A stretch of DNA of 64,000 nucleotides from Halobellus salinus (GTDB lineage Archaea > Halobacteriota > Halobacteria > Halobacteriales > Haloferacaceae): the NCBI RefSeq assembly GCF_014646875.1, contig NZ_BMOC01000006.1:1-64000 (forward strand), read 5' to 3'. The notes under the pieces were generated by a model, which was not told the origin of the DNA, did no database searches, and was given only the letters and a program-made list of their open reading frames with translations. Of the stretch, positions 38,545-48,233 are shown piece after piece (positions within the stretch are counted from its first letter, which is position 1; the number at the start of each line of letters is the position of its first letter). Made by a program: the position numbers and the translations under genes.

Positions 38545-39138
38545 TCAGAGCTGCTCTACAGTTCGGGACCCGATACGCTGGTCTCTGACCAGCATATCGA
38601 CCTGATACTCCGTCTCAAGACGCTGGAGTGCGGTATCAGCGTCCTTCTCTAACTCACGTATTTTTCGGAGGAGGTTGCTGTATCGGTCGTCTTTTGCTAG
38701 CGCTGTTCTGTCAAGGTTCGCTTCTAACGTGGCTTTTCTCGCGGTGAGTGAGAGAAATTCTGTGAGTGAGTCTTCGTATGTGAGAACCAACTCTGCGGCT
38801 TCCACGGCTTGAAGCAGTGTTGTCCGGTCAGTTGGTTTGAGAAGATACTCATCCACAGCAATGGAAGCTAACTCTTCCGTTGGCTGAACGGCTGTTACCA
38901 TGATCACCTGCTGGGCGTCACCGTTTTCGCGAATTGAGTGGAGCACATCCGTGCCGGAAAGTCCCGGCATCTGACGATCCAAAAGGACAATGTCAATCGA
39001 CTCCTCGGCGAAAATCTCCAGTGCATCTTCCCCGGAGTAAGCCACATAAACCTCAAACTGCTCCTGTAACCAAATACCAAACAGGTCAGCGAGATCCTGT
39101 TGGTCATCAACGATGAGAACAGTACTGGACCGGTTCAT
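38545..39138 (-). CDS. Response regulator with HalX domain
   Basis: 197 residues from ATG 39138. The receiver domain has VLIVDDQQDLADL, phosphoacceptor Asp in IDIVLLDRQMPG, conserved Thr in VTAV and Lys in YLLKPTD. A HalX coiled-coil output domain follows (LTEFLSLTARKATLEANLDR, YSNLLRKIRELEKDADTALQRLE). No DNA-binding domain is present, so it probably acts through protein contacts. It lies 10 bp downstream of the HalOD1 gene. Confidence 0.88.
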   Translation of the reverse strand: MNRSSTVLIVDDQQDLADLFGIWLQEQFEVYVAYSGEDALEIFAEESIDIVLLDRQMPGLSGTDVLHSIRENGDAQQVIMVTAVQPTEELASIAVDEYLLKPTDRTTLLQAVEAAELVLTYEDSLTEFLSLTARKATLEANLDRTALAKDDRYSNLLRKIRELEKDADTALQRLETEYQVDMLVRDQRIGSRTVEQL

Positions 39139-39148
39139 TCGCTCTCGC

Positions 39149-39472
39149 TTACGCATCCCGTTCGACAATGACACGCACCGCTGATCCGTATAGAACCGTC
39201 ACGAGAGCGTCCTGAAAGAGAAACTCCACAGAGGGCATGTGGCTCGTCTTCTCAACTGCACGGGTTTTGAACAAGCCGTCGAGCTTGTCTACATCGACGA
39301 ACTCAAACACTGGGGGAGATTCGCTGAGGTCCGGCCAGTCGTTGACCGCTTCAATGAGCGTTTCAATAACCGCGTCCGAAACGCGAACGGGTCTGTCGAA
39401 TTCGCGCACAATCTGGGAATCCGTACTCCATCCAGTGGGTTCAGACCTTCGGTGCGGAGAGCTCTGGGCCAT
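39149..39472 (-). CDS. HalOD1 output-domain protein
   Basis: 107 residues with the haloarchaeal output domain 1 pattern: VIETLIEAVNDWPDLSESPPVFEFVDVDKLDGLF, then VEFLFQDALVTVLYGSAVRVI (strand-turn-strand end). Such single-domain proteins are usually found with response regulators. Its function is not known. It is coupled to the HalX response regulator and shares the strand with the larger signalling genes upstream. Confidence 0.82.
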   Translation of the reverse strand: MAQSSPHRRSEPTGWSTDSQIVREFDRPVRVSDAVIETLIEAVNDWPDLSESPPVFEFVDVDKLDGLFKTRAVEKTSHMPSVEFLFQDALVTVLYGSAVRVIVERDA

Positions 39473-39630
39473 ACGTAATCCATCTATCCTACTATCAAGT
39501 GTCTTCTACCCACTGATATTGGGTTATCAAATTTGACACCTATATGGAGAGGTTTGTCGGTTGCAGCCGCGGCTTCGGACGCCGACGGACACGGCAGCCC
39601 GGTTACCACGGACTGTGCTCTCGCGGCGGG

Positions 39631-42333
39631 TTACGGATCGGTCGTGTCCTCATAGAGCGTCGTAAGCAGGTTATACTCAGCAGCCCGAAGGTGCTGGTTG
39701 AACGTTGACTGTGCGATATCGAGGGTCGTGGCAATCGACGTCGAATCGGTGTCTCGCGGCCAATTAAAGTATCCTGCGTAGAGCGCCGTCTGCAGGACTT
39801 CTTCCTGCCGGGCGGTAAGAGCCTGATTGAGGCGTGCTGACAGAGCGGTGTTGGTCTCTGCCCGCTCACTGTCCAGTTTGGATAACAAGGTGAGGTCGCT
39901 GTAGTCTTGCCGGAGTGAATCCAGATACTCCCCGATGTCGACCGTGAACGGAACGGTTACTGAAGCAACAATCTGGTTGGACTCCGGGGCGCTGGTGAGT
40001 TGATTTATCGCAACTCCCTGGTCGGTCAGCTTCTCACAAAGGCCGCTGTTCCGCACCGGAATTTTGCAGTAGACCCGGTTTCGAGTGTCGCTCAGAACGA
40101 CTGTCTCCGGATCGAAACCAGCCGCCTCGAACGCTTCGGGAGTCGTGTTCTCTCCGGTCAGGCGCGCGAACAGGAGGTGGTGTGGCTTATCAGTCAGGAC
40201 ATCCAACACTTCAAGATCTGTCTCCATATCCGAAACGAGGGTTGCGAGACCGGTGTCATCCGCAAACTGGATCTCGAGAACTGTACCCCCACCCGATAGA
40301 AGCGCTGCTTTTTGACGGAGTGCTGATATCCCGTGACCGATGATCTGACCGAGCTCTGTGAGGGCTGTCACCTCCTCTTCGGCGAAGGCGTTTGGCAGTT
40401 TGGAATGGACTTCCAAGACGCCGAGGGTCGAAGCCTCACTCTGCAGTGGCGCAGCCACAATCGAGTGGGTCCCATTTTTGAGTGCTTCCTGTTCCCACTC
40501 CGTTTCGGAGCGGGCGGTCATTAGGTCGCTCTCTACGACCGAATCTTCGATCCTGTAAGCCCGTTCAGCAGGTGGTAGTGTGGAGTCACTCCCGTTGGTG
40601 CTGTCGTCTGCCGGACTGTTGTCCGCGCCCACGTGTTGATACGCAAGCGAGTCCGTTTTTGCTCTGACCTCGATCGTATTCGTAGCAATGTCTTTGCTGC
40701 CGACCCACGCCCCGCTAACCGACTCCAGGCGGGCCAGAGCAGTACACACCTCTTGCTCCAGTTCTTCTCGGGTATTTGCACTGATGACCGTGGAACTTAT
40801 CGACCGTATCAGTGTGTTGATTCGATCCAGGCGTGTCAGCCGTTCGTTTTGCTCGTTTAACCGCTGGTCGCGTTCCCGAAGAGTCGCCTCTTGTGCTGTC
40901 CGTTCGAGTGCGCTCGCTGCGTTCGCTGCTAACGTTTTTGCCAGTTTGGTTCTCCGTGCGGGGACCTCTGGCGTTGTGGTTGTCCCCACTAGCAGCACCC
41001 CCTCCGATTCTAGTGAGTAGAGTCGCCACGACTGGAACTGTTCTGTCAACCACTGCGTTGGTGGGGTGTCTGCAACGTCTTCGGGACCCAGCTGTTCCGT
41101 TCGAGTCACATAAGCCGTCCAGATCGGTGTGTCCCCTTCAGAGACGGGGGGAAGTTCGATGTCAGTCGCCTCCGCTGTTGCTGCGTGTTTGAGTGGGACC
41201 AAGCGCCCCGTGTGGTCTTCTCGCGTATACACCGCCGCAAACTCGAACCCGAGTGTCCCGACTGCGGCGTTTGCCACGGTCTCGCCGATGGTACGTTCCG
41301 AGTCCGCTGTCATTAGATCGCGGGAAACCGCATGCAGGTCCTCAAGCTGTTGTTCATACGCGTACCTCTCTGTGATGTTGTGGTAGTGTTCGATCCGCCC
41401 ACCCGCGTAGAGACCGGTCTGAATCGGCCCGCTCCAATACTCCAACCATTGTTGCGCTCTCGACGCCGTCCCAGGAATACGGACAATGGCTTCGACCTCG
41501 GAGTTCATGTTCTCTAAAGAACGCGTCACGAGGTCGGACAGCGCCTGCTCGTCCGCGGAATACCCACGGTAAGATTCGGACGCAACTCGGCTGTAGTCGG
41601 CCCCCTGCATAGCAGCTCTATCAACCCCGAGTAACTCTTCTGTGGTCTCGTTTGCCCACACCACCTGTCCGTCGCGATCAACAACAACGATCCCCTCCTT
41701 TGATGTGTCTAGTACATCTTCGGTGAGAGACTGGTACTGCTGTTGTTCCCTGCGCTCTGCTGCTGTTCGTTGCAAGCGTTCGATAGCCACCCGAAAATCC
41801 CGATCCGACAGGTTCTGGAAATACCGTTCGACTTTATTTTCGAGCGCTGTGATTTGCTCCGTGAGTGACCGATACTCCGGGCTCGTTTCGAGGGTATCTG
41901 CGTCCACGGCGGCTTCCAACGTCGATTGGCGTTCTATCAGTGAGAACAGCTCTTGTAGGTCCTCGTTGTACTCTGCACGAGTGAGCATCTGTGAGATAAC
42001 GTCTTCAAGTTCGTCAGCTTCAATCGGCTTTTCGAGATACGCATCGAATCCCATTTTGACGATGTCGAAGTCCGGTGTCACTGCAGAGACAATGGCCACT
42101 TGACAGTCCGAGGTGTGCTGTTTGAGTCGCTTGAGAACCTCTCCGCCGGATAGCCCGGGCATCATCCGGTCTAAAAGGGCGATATCGACGGTCGCATCGA
42201 ACGTGTCTAAGGCATCTTCGCCGGAGTATGCAGTTTCAACAACATAGCGGTCGCTGAGCCACTCCGCGTACAGATCAGCCAAACTCTGGTCATCCTCAGC
42301 GATCAGGATTTTTGTTTGTTCGTCGGCACTCAT
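39631..42333 (-). CDS. Bat-like multi-domain response regulator (REC-HalX-PAS-GAF-Bat-HTH)
   Basis: 900 residues. Domains in order: receiver (ILIAEDDQSLADL, Asp in DIALLDRMMPG, YLEKPIEADELE; about 1-125), HalX (about 130-190), PAS (about 205-325, EGIVVVDRDGQVVWANETTE), GAF (about 335-475), second GAF-like (about 520-680), bacterio-opsin activator domain (about 685-830) and C-terminal HTH_10 (LTARQEEVLQTALYAGYFNW, TTLDIAQSTFNQHLRAAEYN). It begins three bases after the histidine kinase stop codon, so the two form an operon. Expected role: phosphorylation- and ligand-dependent transcription control. Confidence 0.93.
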   Translation of the reverse strand: MSADEQTKILIAEDDQSLADLYAEWLSDRYVVETAYSGEDALDTFDATVDIALLDRMMPGLSGGEVLKRLKQHTSDCQVAIVSAVTPDFDIVKMGFDAYLEKPIEADELEDVISQMLTRAEYNEDLQELFSLIERQSTLEAAVDADTLETSPEYRSLTEQITALENKVERYFQNLSDRDFRVAIERLQRTAAERREQQQYQSLTEDVLDTSKEGIVVVDRDGQVVWANETTEELLGVDRAAMQGADYSRVASESYRGYSADEQALSDLVTRSLENMNSEVEAIVRIPGTASRAQQWLEYWSGPIQTGLYAGGRIEHYHNITERYAYEQQLEDLHAVSRDLMTADSERTIGETVANAAVGTLGFEFAAVYTREDHTGRLVPLKHAATAEATDIELPPVSEGDTPIWTAYVTRTEQLGPEDVADTPPTQWLTEQFQSWRLYSLESEGVLLVGTTTTPEVPARRTKLAKTLAANAASALERTAQEATLRERDQRLNEQNERLTRLDRINTLIRSISSTVISANTREELEQEVCTALARLESVSGAWVGSKDIATNTIEVRAKTDSLAYQHVGADNSPADDSTNGSDSTLPPAERAYRIEDSVVESDLMTARSETEWEQEALKNGTHSIVAAPLQSEASTLGVLEVHSKLPNAFAEEEVTALTELGQIIGHGISALRQKAALLSGGGTVLEIQFADDTGLATLVSDMETDLEVLDVLTDKPHHLLFARLTGENTTPEAFEAAGFDPETVVLSDTRNRVYCKIPVRNSGLCEKLTDQGVAINQLTSAPESNQIVASVTVPFTVDIGEYLDSLRQDYSDLTLLSKLDSERAETNTALSARLNQALTARQEEVLQTALYAGYFNWPRDTDSTSIATTLDIAQSTFNQHLRAAEYNLLTTLYEDTTDP

Positions 42334-42336
42334 GTT

Positions 42337-45300
42337 CTAAGACACGCTTCCCAGTTGCGGTGGGTTCTCTTGGGCCGGTTTCGTCGGAATTTCGAGTGTG
42401 ATCTGGCTTCCCTCTCCCGACGTCTCGACTGAAATCGACCCACCCGCACGAGTCACAAGCGCCCGCACCATCCACAGTCCGAGCCCCTGTCCGTGACTCA
42501 GTGGGGTTTCCTCGCCAGTTTCGAGCAGCCGTTGCTCCATTTCCGGGAGTCCGGACCCGGTATCGGAAACACAAATGTCTACCCACCCTTCATCGGGCTG
42601 TGAGACACTGATCTGCACAGCTGGCTCGTCACTATCGCTCGCTGTAATGGCGTTTGCAACGAGCTCAGAAACAGCTGTGTCCAAGTCACCCGGGATTTGT
42701 GATTCGATACGGCCGTCGGCTGTGACTGTGACACTCGAATCGGGGTGTTGTGCTTCTGTTTCGTGTTGGATGGTTTCGAGTAGTTGTTGCACACTCTGGT
42801 GGGAAGCGAGAGCACTCTCGCTCGTGAGCGTGTTCTGGAGCTCTTGGGTCTTGTTTGCCATTCTTTCCCACTTGTCGAGAATGTCACGGATCGTCGCAGC
42901 GCGCTGGTCGCCGGTTTCTGTATTTACGTCCGATGCAAGCAGCTCGACGTACCCACTCAGCTTCGTCAGATCATTCCGGATGTTGTGCCGCATAATCCGG
43001 TGTAAGACTTGGACGTGCTGCCGACGCTGTTCTTGATCTGTGATATCCCGTGCCTCGAACACCAGGAAGCTAAGCTCGCCGTGCTGGCTTTCGACCGGCT
43101 TGACCGAGAAGTCGAAGTTGGCGAGTCCATCAACACCTTCTGCTTCCACGTCGAACCGAACGAGCGACCCCGAAGATGCTTGCGTGACTGCCTGTCTGAT
43201 TTGGTTTTGCACGTCGGACGAATGCGCGAACAGCGGACACTCCCAGAGTGGTTCGCCTTTGCTCTCCGCTGCGCGCACGTCGGCGAACTCGATAAGGGGG
43301 TCGTTGAGTTCGAGAATGTCCCCGTTCTGTTTCAGCAGTCCCGTCAGTTGGAACGTTTGATTGAAGACGGATTCGAATTTCTTTGTTTGTTCTCTTATGT
43401 CGCTGATGTCGCGTATGTACACCAGAAATCCACCAATTGAGTCATCATCAAAGAGATTCCGTCCACGTGCCTCTACGGTGACCCACCGGCCACGCTCGGT
43501 CCGTACTTGGAACTCCAACTGGACAGTTGAATCAGAGTCCTCGACGGCAGTAAAGAATGCTTCCATGGCACGTTCCCGGTCCTCAGGGTGGATGTAATCG
43601 AAGACGCTCTCTTGTTCCAACTGGGCTGGGTCGTATCCGAGAACCCGTTCAGCGGAGCCACTGAGATAGGTGAAACGCCCATCGCGATCCAGAATGGACA
43701 CGACGTCGACTGATTCCTCAACGAACCGCTCTGTTCGCCGCCGCCGCTGATGCAGGTTGGTGAGGTCTCTGACAACCATCCCGTATCCCAGAAACACCCC
43801 GTCTTCGGTTTGAAGCGGGACGTATGAGACTTCAGCGGGAAACGACGATCCGTCCTGACGGACTCGTTGTCCTCTGTGGGTGCTTTCGCCTGCGAGTGAT
43901 GCCTGTTTCAGTAGCCGATCGGCAATCTCACGCCTTTGCTCCGTTTGGGGGTGCAACTCTGCTGCCGGCATACCGATCGCGGTCTCCTCGTCATACCCAA
44001 GGATGTCGGCAGCGCCGTCGTTCCAACTGTCGATCCGTCCCTGGTCGTCAAGCAGCACAAAGGCGTACTCTTCGAGACTCTCCGAGAGGATCTCAGATCG
44101 CTTCCGCTCCTGTTGGATCTCCTGAATCCGCCGCTTTTTCTCCGTGATGTCTGTTGCAGTCGCGAGAAGCCGCTCTCCACGCTCATCATCGGGTATCAGA
44201 ACAGCGTCTGTGTGTATCCATCGGGTTTGTCCGTCAGCAGTACTAACTCTGAAGTCCGCAGACAAGTCGTCAATCTCGTCGACCCGTTGGAGTGCATCGT
44301 CAATACGGTCCCGGTCTTCGGGCGCGACAATCCGTATGAACTCCTCGTAACTGTCCGGATCATACCCGAGTAAATCGACAAGTGTCTGGTCGAACGACAC
44401 CGTATCCGTCGCGAGACGCCACTCTGCAATCCCGGTGTTCGTTCCGGAAAGAACCAATTCGAGTTTCCGGTTCTGTTCTGCCAGGTTCCGAGTCCGTTGT
44501 CTCCGGGTTGTTACGTCCTGTTGTATGCCAATGAACTTCGAAAGCGTCCCGTCTGCGTCGGTGACGGGCGTGACAGACAACCGGTTCCAGTATTCACTCC
44601 CGTCTTTTCGGTGGTTTTTCAATTCCACTGTCACCGGTTCGCCGGCCGCAATCGCTTCTTGAAGCTTCAACAGTTCGTCCGGGTCTGTCTCGGGTCCCTG
44701 GAGAAACCGTGGATTGCGGCCTAAGACGTCGGCCTCCTGGTAGCCCGTGATGTCGGTGAACCCTTTGTTTATGTACTCGACCGGGTTGTCCTCTCGTTGC
44801 GGGTCGGTGATCATAACCCCAACATTCGAGGAGTCGATTGCTTGCTCTTTGAGTTCGAGTTCGCGCTCCCGTTGCTGTTTTGCGGTCTCATCGCGCACAG
44901 TACAGACGAGGGGACCATCGTCGATGATGGTCAGCGAGATCTCGACCGGAAGCGACGTCCCGTCCGGCCGTGTTCCGGTTACTTTGCCCCGCCAGTGACC
45001 CTCCGACTCGAGAACGGGGAACGCCTCTGACTCGAGACGCTCCACTTCGTCGTCGTCGTAGAGCATCCGCCAGGAGTTCCCGAGGAGTTGGTCGGTGTCG
45101 TCGAATCCGTACATCTCAACGTGTGTGTCGTCGACGTAGGTGTACGATCCATCCTCGAGAATGGCGAAACCGTCTTTGGCATCCTCGACAGCCTGCTGGA
45201 ACGTTTCCAGTTCGCGACGACGTTGCTCGCGGGGCGTAATATCACGGCTCGAAATGACGAGTGATTCAACTCCTGAGTCCCCAGTCACAGGACGGATGGT

Positions 45301-46809
45301 ACCGGTAAAGAACCGGGTCTCACCGTCCTGTGCCGGGTATTCGGACCGGAAACTGACGTATTCGCCCGACGCCGCTCGATTGATCCAGTCCTGCATCTCG
45401 TCCTGCAGAGTCTGAGAGTGCGACCACCACTCAGCCTCCCAAATCGGTTCCCCCACCACCTCGTCTTTACTGTGCGAAACGTACTCCAAGGACGTTTCAT
45501 TCACATCGATCAGTTCCCCGGTGGTGTCCAGTAATCCGACCAGCATCTCAGGATCTTCGAACACCGACTCGAAACGCCGCTCATTCTCCCGAAGTTCCGC
45601 TTGCCGCCGGTGTTTTTCAGACACGTCGCGGACAACACAGACGATTCGGCCGTCTTCCAGGCGTGTCAGCGATAGTTCGGTCGGGAACTCTCCCTTGCCT
45701 TCCGGAGAGGCAGTTACGGTCCCTCTCCACTCTCCGTCGGATCGGAGCGCCGAAAGCGCCTCGTCCTCTATGCGCTCGATTTCAGCGGCATCAGTGTACA
45801 ACTCTCCCCAGGTCTGTCCGAGTAACTCGTCTGGGTCATCGAACCCGTACATGTCAGTGTGCGTTTGATCGACGTACGTATACTCCTCGTCGTCCAGGAT
45901 GGCAATCCCATCACTCGCGTTCTCGATGGCCGATTTGAATGACTCCAGCCGACGCTGGCGCTCTCGTTGTTCCGTGACGTCTCGCGCGACCGTGTGTACG
46001 TAGCTTGTCCCGTCCCGCTCGATACCACGGTTCGAAAACTCAACATCGATTTGGGTGTTGTCGCTCCGAAGCAGTTCGGCTTCGTTGGTTGCTGGGTCGC
46101 CGGCGAGTATTTGATCGTGGTACTCCTGGTAGCCATCTACGTCGACTTCCTTGCGGAGGTCCGGGATGCGCATCGAGAGGAGTGCTTCCCGATCGTACCC
46201 GGTCAACTCGCAAGCGGCCCGATTCACTTGGACGAGATTCGCGTCCGAATCACTGATGAAAATAGCGTCGTTGGAGCCTTCAAACAGCGTGTGTGCCCAA
46301 TCACGTTCAGCCTGCAGGTGCTCGTGTTGTCGGATTCGTGAGATCGCAGCTTCGAGAGTTGAGGCGACGAGTTTTGCCAGTTCAAAGTCGCTCTTGCTAA
46401 AGGCATCAACTTCGGTGGCTCCGACGCTCAAAACGCCGAAATCAGAGATTGGCACGATGATTTCGCTCCGAATCGGGCTGTCCGGGTTGTGCGTGGCGTC
46501 AGCCTCGTGGACATCACCGAACGCTTTCGGATGATCCTGTCTGTATACGCGCCCGGCGAGAGAGTCGGTTGGGAGGCGAGGTGCATCGCCGATCACCTCG
46601 TGTGCCTCGGCTGATTCGGCGATTGGGCACAGTTCGTTGCTCCCGTCGTCGAACTCCCAGATCGCCGAAAGGGGCGCATCAAAATTGAGATCCAGCATTC
46701 GGACGGCAACGACAGAGACGTCCTCGATAGAACTGGCTTGGTTCAGTTCCGAGGACAGTTCAAGAAGTCCCGAAGGGGTGTGTTCCGTGTACGTGTCTCC
46801 ATCGCTCAT
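42337..46809 (-). CDS. Giant GAF/multi-PAS sensor histidine kinase
   Basis: 1490 residues. An N-terminal GAF (about 10-160) is followed by about nine PAS domains (about 170-1265), several being internal duplicates (EEYTYVDQTHTDMYGFDDPD and GSYTYVDDTHVEMYGFDDTD). The fifth PAS is LOV-like but has GRNPRFLQG where LOV domains have the flavin-adduct Cys. The kinase core has the H-box VLHRIMRHNIRNDLTKLSGY, N-box VSELVANAITASD, and G-boxes DTGSGLP and HGQGLGLWMVRALV. No membrane segments are seen, so it is cytoplasmic. The downstream Bat-like regulator is its likely partner. Confidence 0.95.
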   Translation of the reverse strand: MSDGDTYTEHTPSGLLELSSELNQASSIEDVSVVAVRMLDLNFDAPLSAIWEFDDGSNELCPIAESAEAHEVIGDAPRLPTDSLAGRVYRQDHPKAFGDVHEADATHNPDSPIRSEIIVPISDFGVLSVGATEVDAFSKSDFELAKLVASTLEAAISRIRQHEHLQAERDWAHTLFEGSNDAIFISDSDANLVQVNRAACELTGYDREALLSMRIPDLRKEVDVDGYQEYHDQILAGDPATNEAELLRSDNTQIDVEFSNRGIERDGTSYVHTVARDVTEQRERQRRLESFKSAIENASDGIAILDDEEYTYVDQTHTDMYGFDDPDELLGQTWGELYTDAAEIERIEDEALSALRSDGEWRGTVTASPEGKGEFPTELSLTRLEDGRIVCVVRDVSEKHRRQAELRENERRFESVFEDPEMLVGLLDTTGELIDVNETSLEYVSHSKDEVVGEPIWEAEWWSHSQTLQDEMQDWINRAASGEYVSFRSEYPAQDGETRFFTGTIRPVTGDSGVESLVISSRDITPREQRRRELETFQQAVEDAKDGFAILEDGSYTYVDDTHVEMYGFDDTDQLLGNSWRMLYDDDEVERLESEAFPVLESEGHWRGKVTGTRPDGTSLPVEISLTIIDDGPLVCTVRDETAKQQRERELELKEQAIDSSNVGVMITDPQREDNPVEYINKGFTDITGYQEADVLGRNPRFLQGPETDPDELLKLQEAIAAGEPVTVELKNHRKDGSEYWNRLSVTPVTDADGTLSKFIGIQQDVTTRRQRTRNLAEQNRKLELVLSGTNTGIAEWRLATDTVSFDQTLVDLLGYDPDSYEEFIRIVAPEDRDRIDDALQRVDEIDDLSADFRVSTADGQTRWIHTDAVLIPDDERGERLLATATDITEKKRRIQEIQQERKRSEILSESLEEYAFVLLDDQGRIDSWNDGAADILGYDEETAIGMPAAELHPQTEQRREIADRLLKQASLAGESTHRGQRVRQDGSSFPAEVSYVPLQTEDGVFLGYGMVVRDLTNLHQRRRRTERFVEESVDVVSILDRDGRFTYLSGSAERVLGYDPAQLEQESVFDYIHPEDRERAMEAFFTAVEDSDSTVQLEFQVRTERGRWVTVEARGRNLFDDDSIGGFLVYIRDISDIREQTKKFESVFNQTFQLTGLLKQNGDILELNDPLIEFADVRAAESKGEPLWECPLFAHSSDVQNQIRQAVTQASSGSLVRFDVEAEGVDGLANFDFSVKPVESQHGELSFLVFEARDITDQEQRRQHVQVLHRIMRHNIRNDLTKLSGYVELLASDVNTETGDQRAATIRDILDKWERMANKTQELQNTLTSESALASHQSVQQLLETIQHETEAQHPDSSVTVTADGRIESQIPGDLDTAVSELVANAITASDSDEPAVQISVSQPDEGWVDICVSDTGSGLPEMEQRLLETGEETPLSHGQGLGLWMVRALVTRAGGSISVETSGEGSQITLEIPTKPAQENPPQLGSVS

Positions 46810-46938
46810 ACATCAGGTTTTGTGTTTCCGCCGTATTATATTTTCGCTTAGATAAGGATTTGTATAGGTACCAGCAGAATCAGATCAATAAGTATAGGGT
46901 GTAGTTACTTATCGCCGAGAATCAGTTGTGGTAACGAA

Positions 46939-47625
46939 ATGTCAACGGAATCGGTTGAGGTTCTCGGGCGGAAATACAGTGTGGACATACTGCGGGCGGC
47001 GAAAGAACCTCGGTCAGTCGGTTGGCTGAGTCAAAAGCTAGACGTTCCGATTGCCACCTGTTACCGACGTGTGAAGGAACTCGCCGAAAACGGGTATTTA
47101 GAAGAAGTCACTGGGGACGAGGGCCGGGATAGAACGCAGTACCGTCGAACCGCCGATAGCGTTGAGGTCAACTTCGCGTCTGATCTGTTACTGAGTGACC
47201 CCCTGTCTGGTGAGACTCGAGACCTACCGAGGGATACGGTGCCGTTAGATTCCGTTACGCTTGGTGAGTTCTCACAAGCGATCGGTTGTGTCGAAGACTA
47301 CTTCGGAGAGTCAATCGACGACGTTGCTGTGCACGCACCCATTTCTCGCCGACGGCTCGTCGCGGTGTTGGCACGCGCCCAGCATTCGGGTCGCCAGCTC
47401 GACAGTGATCGACTCGCTGACAACGGTGAGATCGTCCATCAGTCGGGCGATGAGACGCTCTTTTGGCTTGATGATGATTTCTGGACGAATCTGGGCGGGC
47501 TCTACTACCTGCGCCCCGACGAGGGACGAGCGGCCAGGGAAGTCCACCGGCGGCTCATCGAGACGGTTAGTAGCGGTGTCGCCGATCATAACCGCGAGCG
47601 CGATCCGTTCGTTCTCATCAACTGA
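46939..47625 (+). CDS. ArsR-like winged-helix regulator
   Basis: 228 residues. The first 80 residues form a winged helix (VEVLGRKYSVDILRAAKEPR, SVGWLSQKLDVPIATCYRRV, wing GDEGRDRTQYRRT). The C-terminal 130 residues (VTLGEFSQAIGCVEDYFGES, LVAVLARAQHSGRQL, EIVHQSGDETLFWLDDDFW) are an unrecognised sensor-like domain. It is divergent from the histidine kinase gene with 129 bp between, so it may control that operon. Confidence 0.8.
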   Translation: MSTESVEVLGRKYSVDILRAAKEPRSVGWLSQKLDVPIATCYRRVKELAENGYLEEVTGDEGRDRTQYRRTADSVEVNFASDLLLSDPLSGETRDLPRDTVPLDSVTLGEFSQAIGCVEDYFGESIDDVAVHAPISRRRLVAVLARAQHSGRQLDSDRLADNGEIVHQSGDETLFWLDDDFWTNLGGLYYLRPDEGRAAREVHRRLIETVSSGVADHNRERDPFVLIN

Positions 47626-47722
47626 GATTCTGTTCTTGGCTACAGCCGAAGACATCCGCACGCTCTGTTCTGGGGGGACAGCAAGGATTCATCCAGTTTT
47701 CGATCGAAAGATTGGAACGGAA

Positions 47723-47822
47723 TCAGCGGCGACGCCAAGCGACGTATCCACCCACTACAGCAAGAATAACCACGATAGCTGCTATCGACTGATAGACTGT
47801 CGATGCGGGATTCTGCCGGGCA
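47723..47822 (-). pseudogene. C-terminal membrane anchor of a lost protein
   Basis: The minus strand reads QNPASTVYQSIAAIVVILAV followed by VGGYVAWRRR and a stop at 47723. That is a complete single-helix C-terminal anchor with a basic tail. Upstream coding is missing; the frame runs into sequence preceding the transposase remnant, so an insertion or deletion removed the rest. Confidence 0.45.
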
Positions 47823-47877
47823 TCCGTCTTTAGCTAAACGAAGAACCGAAGTACAGCAGTAGCTTATCACGGCCTCT

Positions 47878-48189
47878 TTGCGAGACGGTGAGGAAGCCGA
47901 GTCTGTGCACGACAACGGCTTCTTAACCCGAATTATGCGTCGGCTCACTACGCTTTTTCCATCTGAGTTACTTGAAGAACACGCCGAGGAACTCGGCGTA
48001 GTCGAGCGAGAGGGCAAGCTACAGATTCCTGTCCTCGTGTGGGCGCTCGTGTTCGGCTTCGCCGCGGGCGAAAGCCGAACACTCGCTGGATTCAGACGCA
48101 GCTATAATTCCACAGCCGACGAGACGATCTCTCCCGGCGGCTTCTATCACCGACTGACGCCGTCACTTGCAGAATCTCAGAGGAGTTGA
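47878..48189 (+). pseudogene. N-terminal remnant of an IS4-type transposase
   Basis: From ATG 47935 the sequence reads MRRLTTLFPSELLEEHAEEL, LQIPVLVWALVFGFAAGESR and SPGGFYHRLTPSLAES, the N-terminus of a common haloarchaeal IS4-family transposase. It breaks off at LAESQRS with a stop, about 85 residues into a protein that should be several times longer. The catalytic domain is absent. Confidence 0.8.
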
Positions 48190-48233
48190 CACTCCCTGTG
48201 ATACAGGGTTCACCTGTCTTGACCGATTCGTGG

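Noticed and set aside
47640-48017. Minus-strand 125-codon frame over the transposase remnant
   Set aside because: The plus strand encodes a recognisable transposase N-terminus and a different minus frame encodes the membrane anchor; this frame is Ser/Arg-rich shadow.
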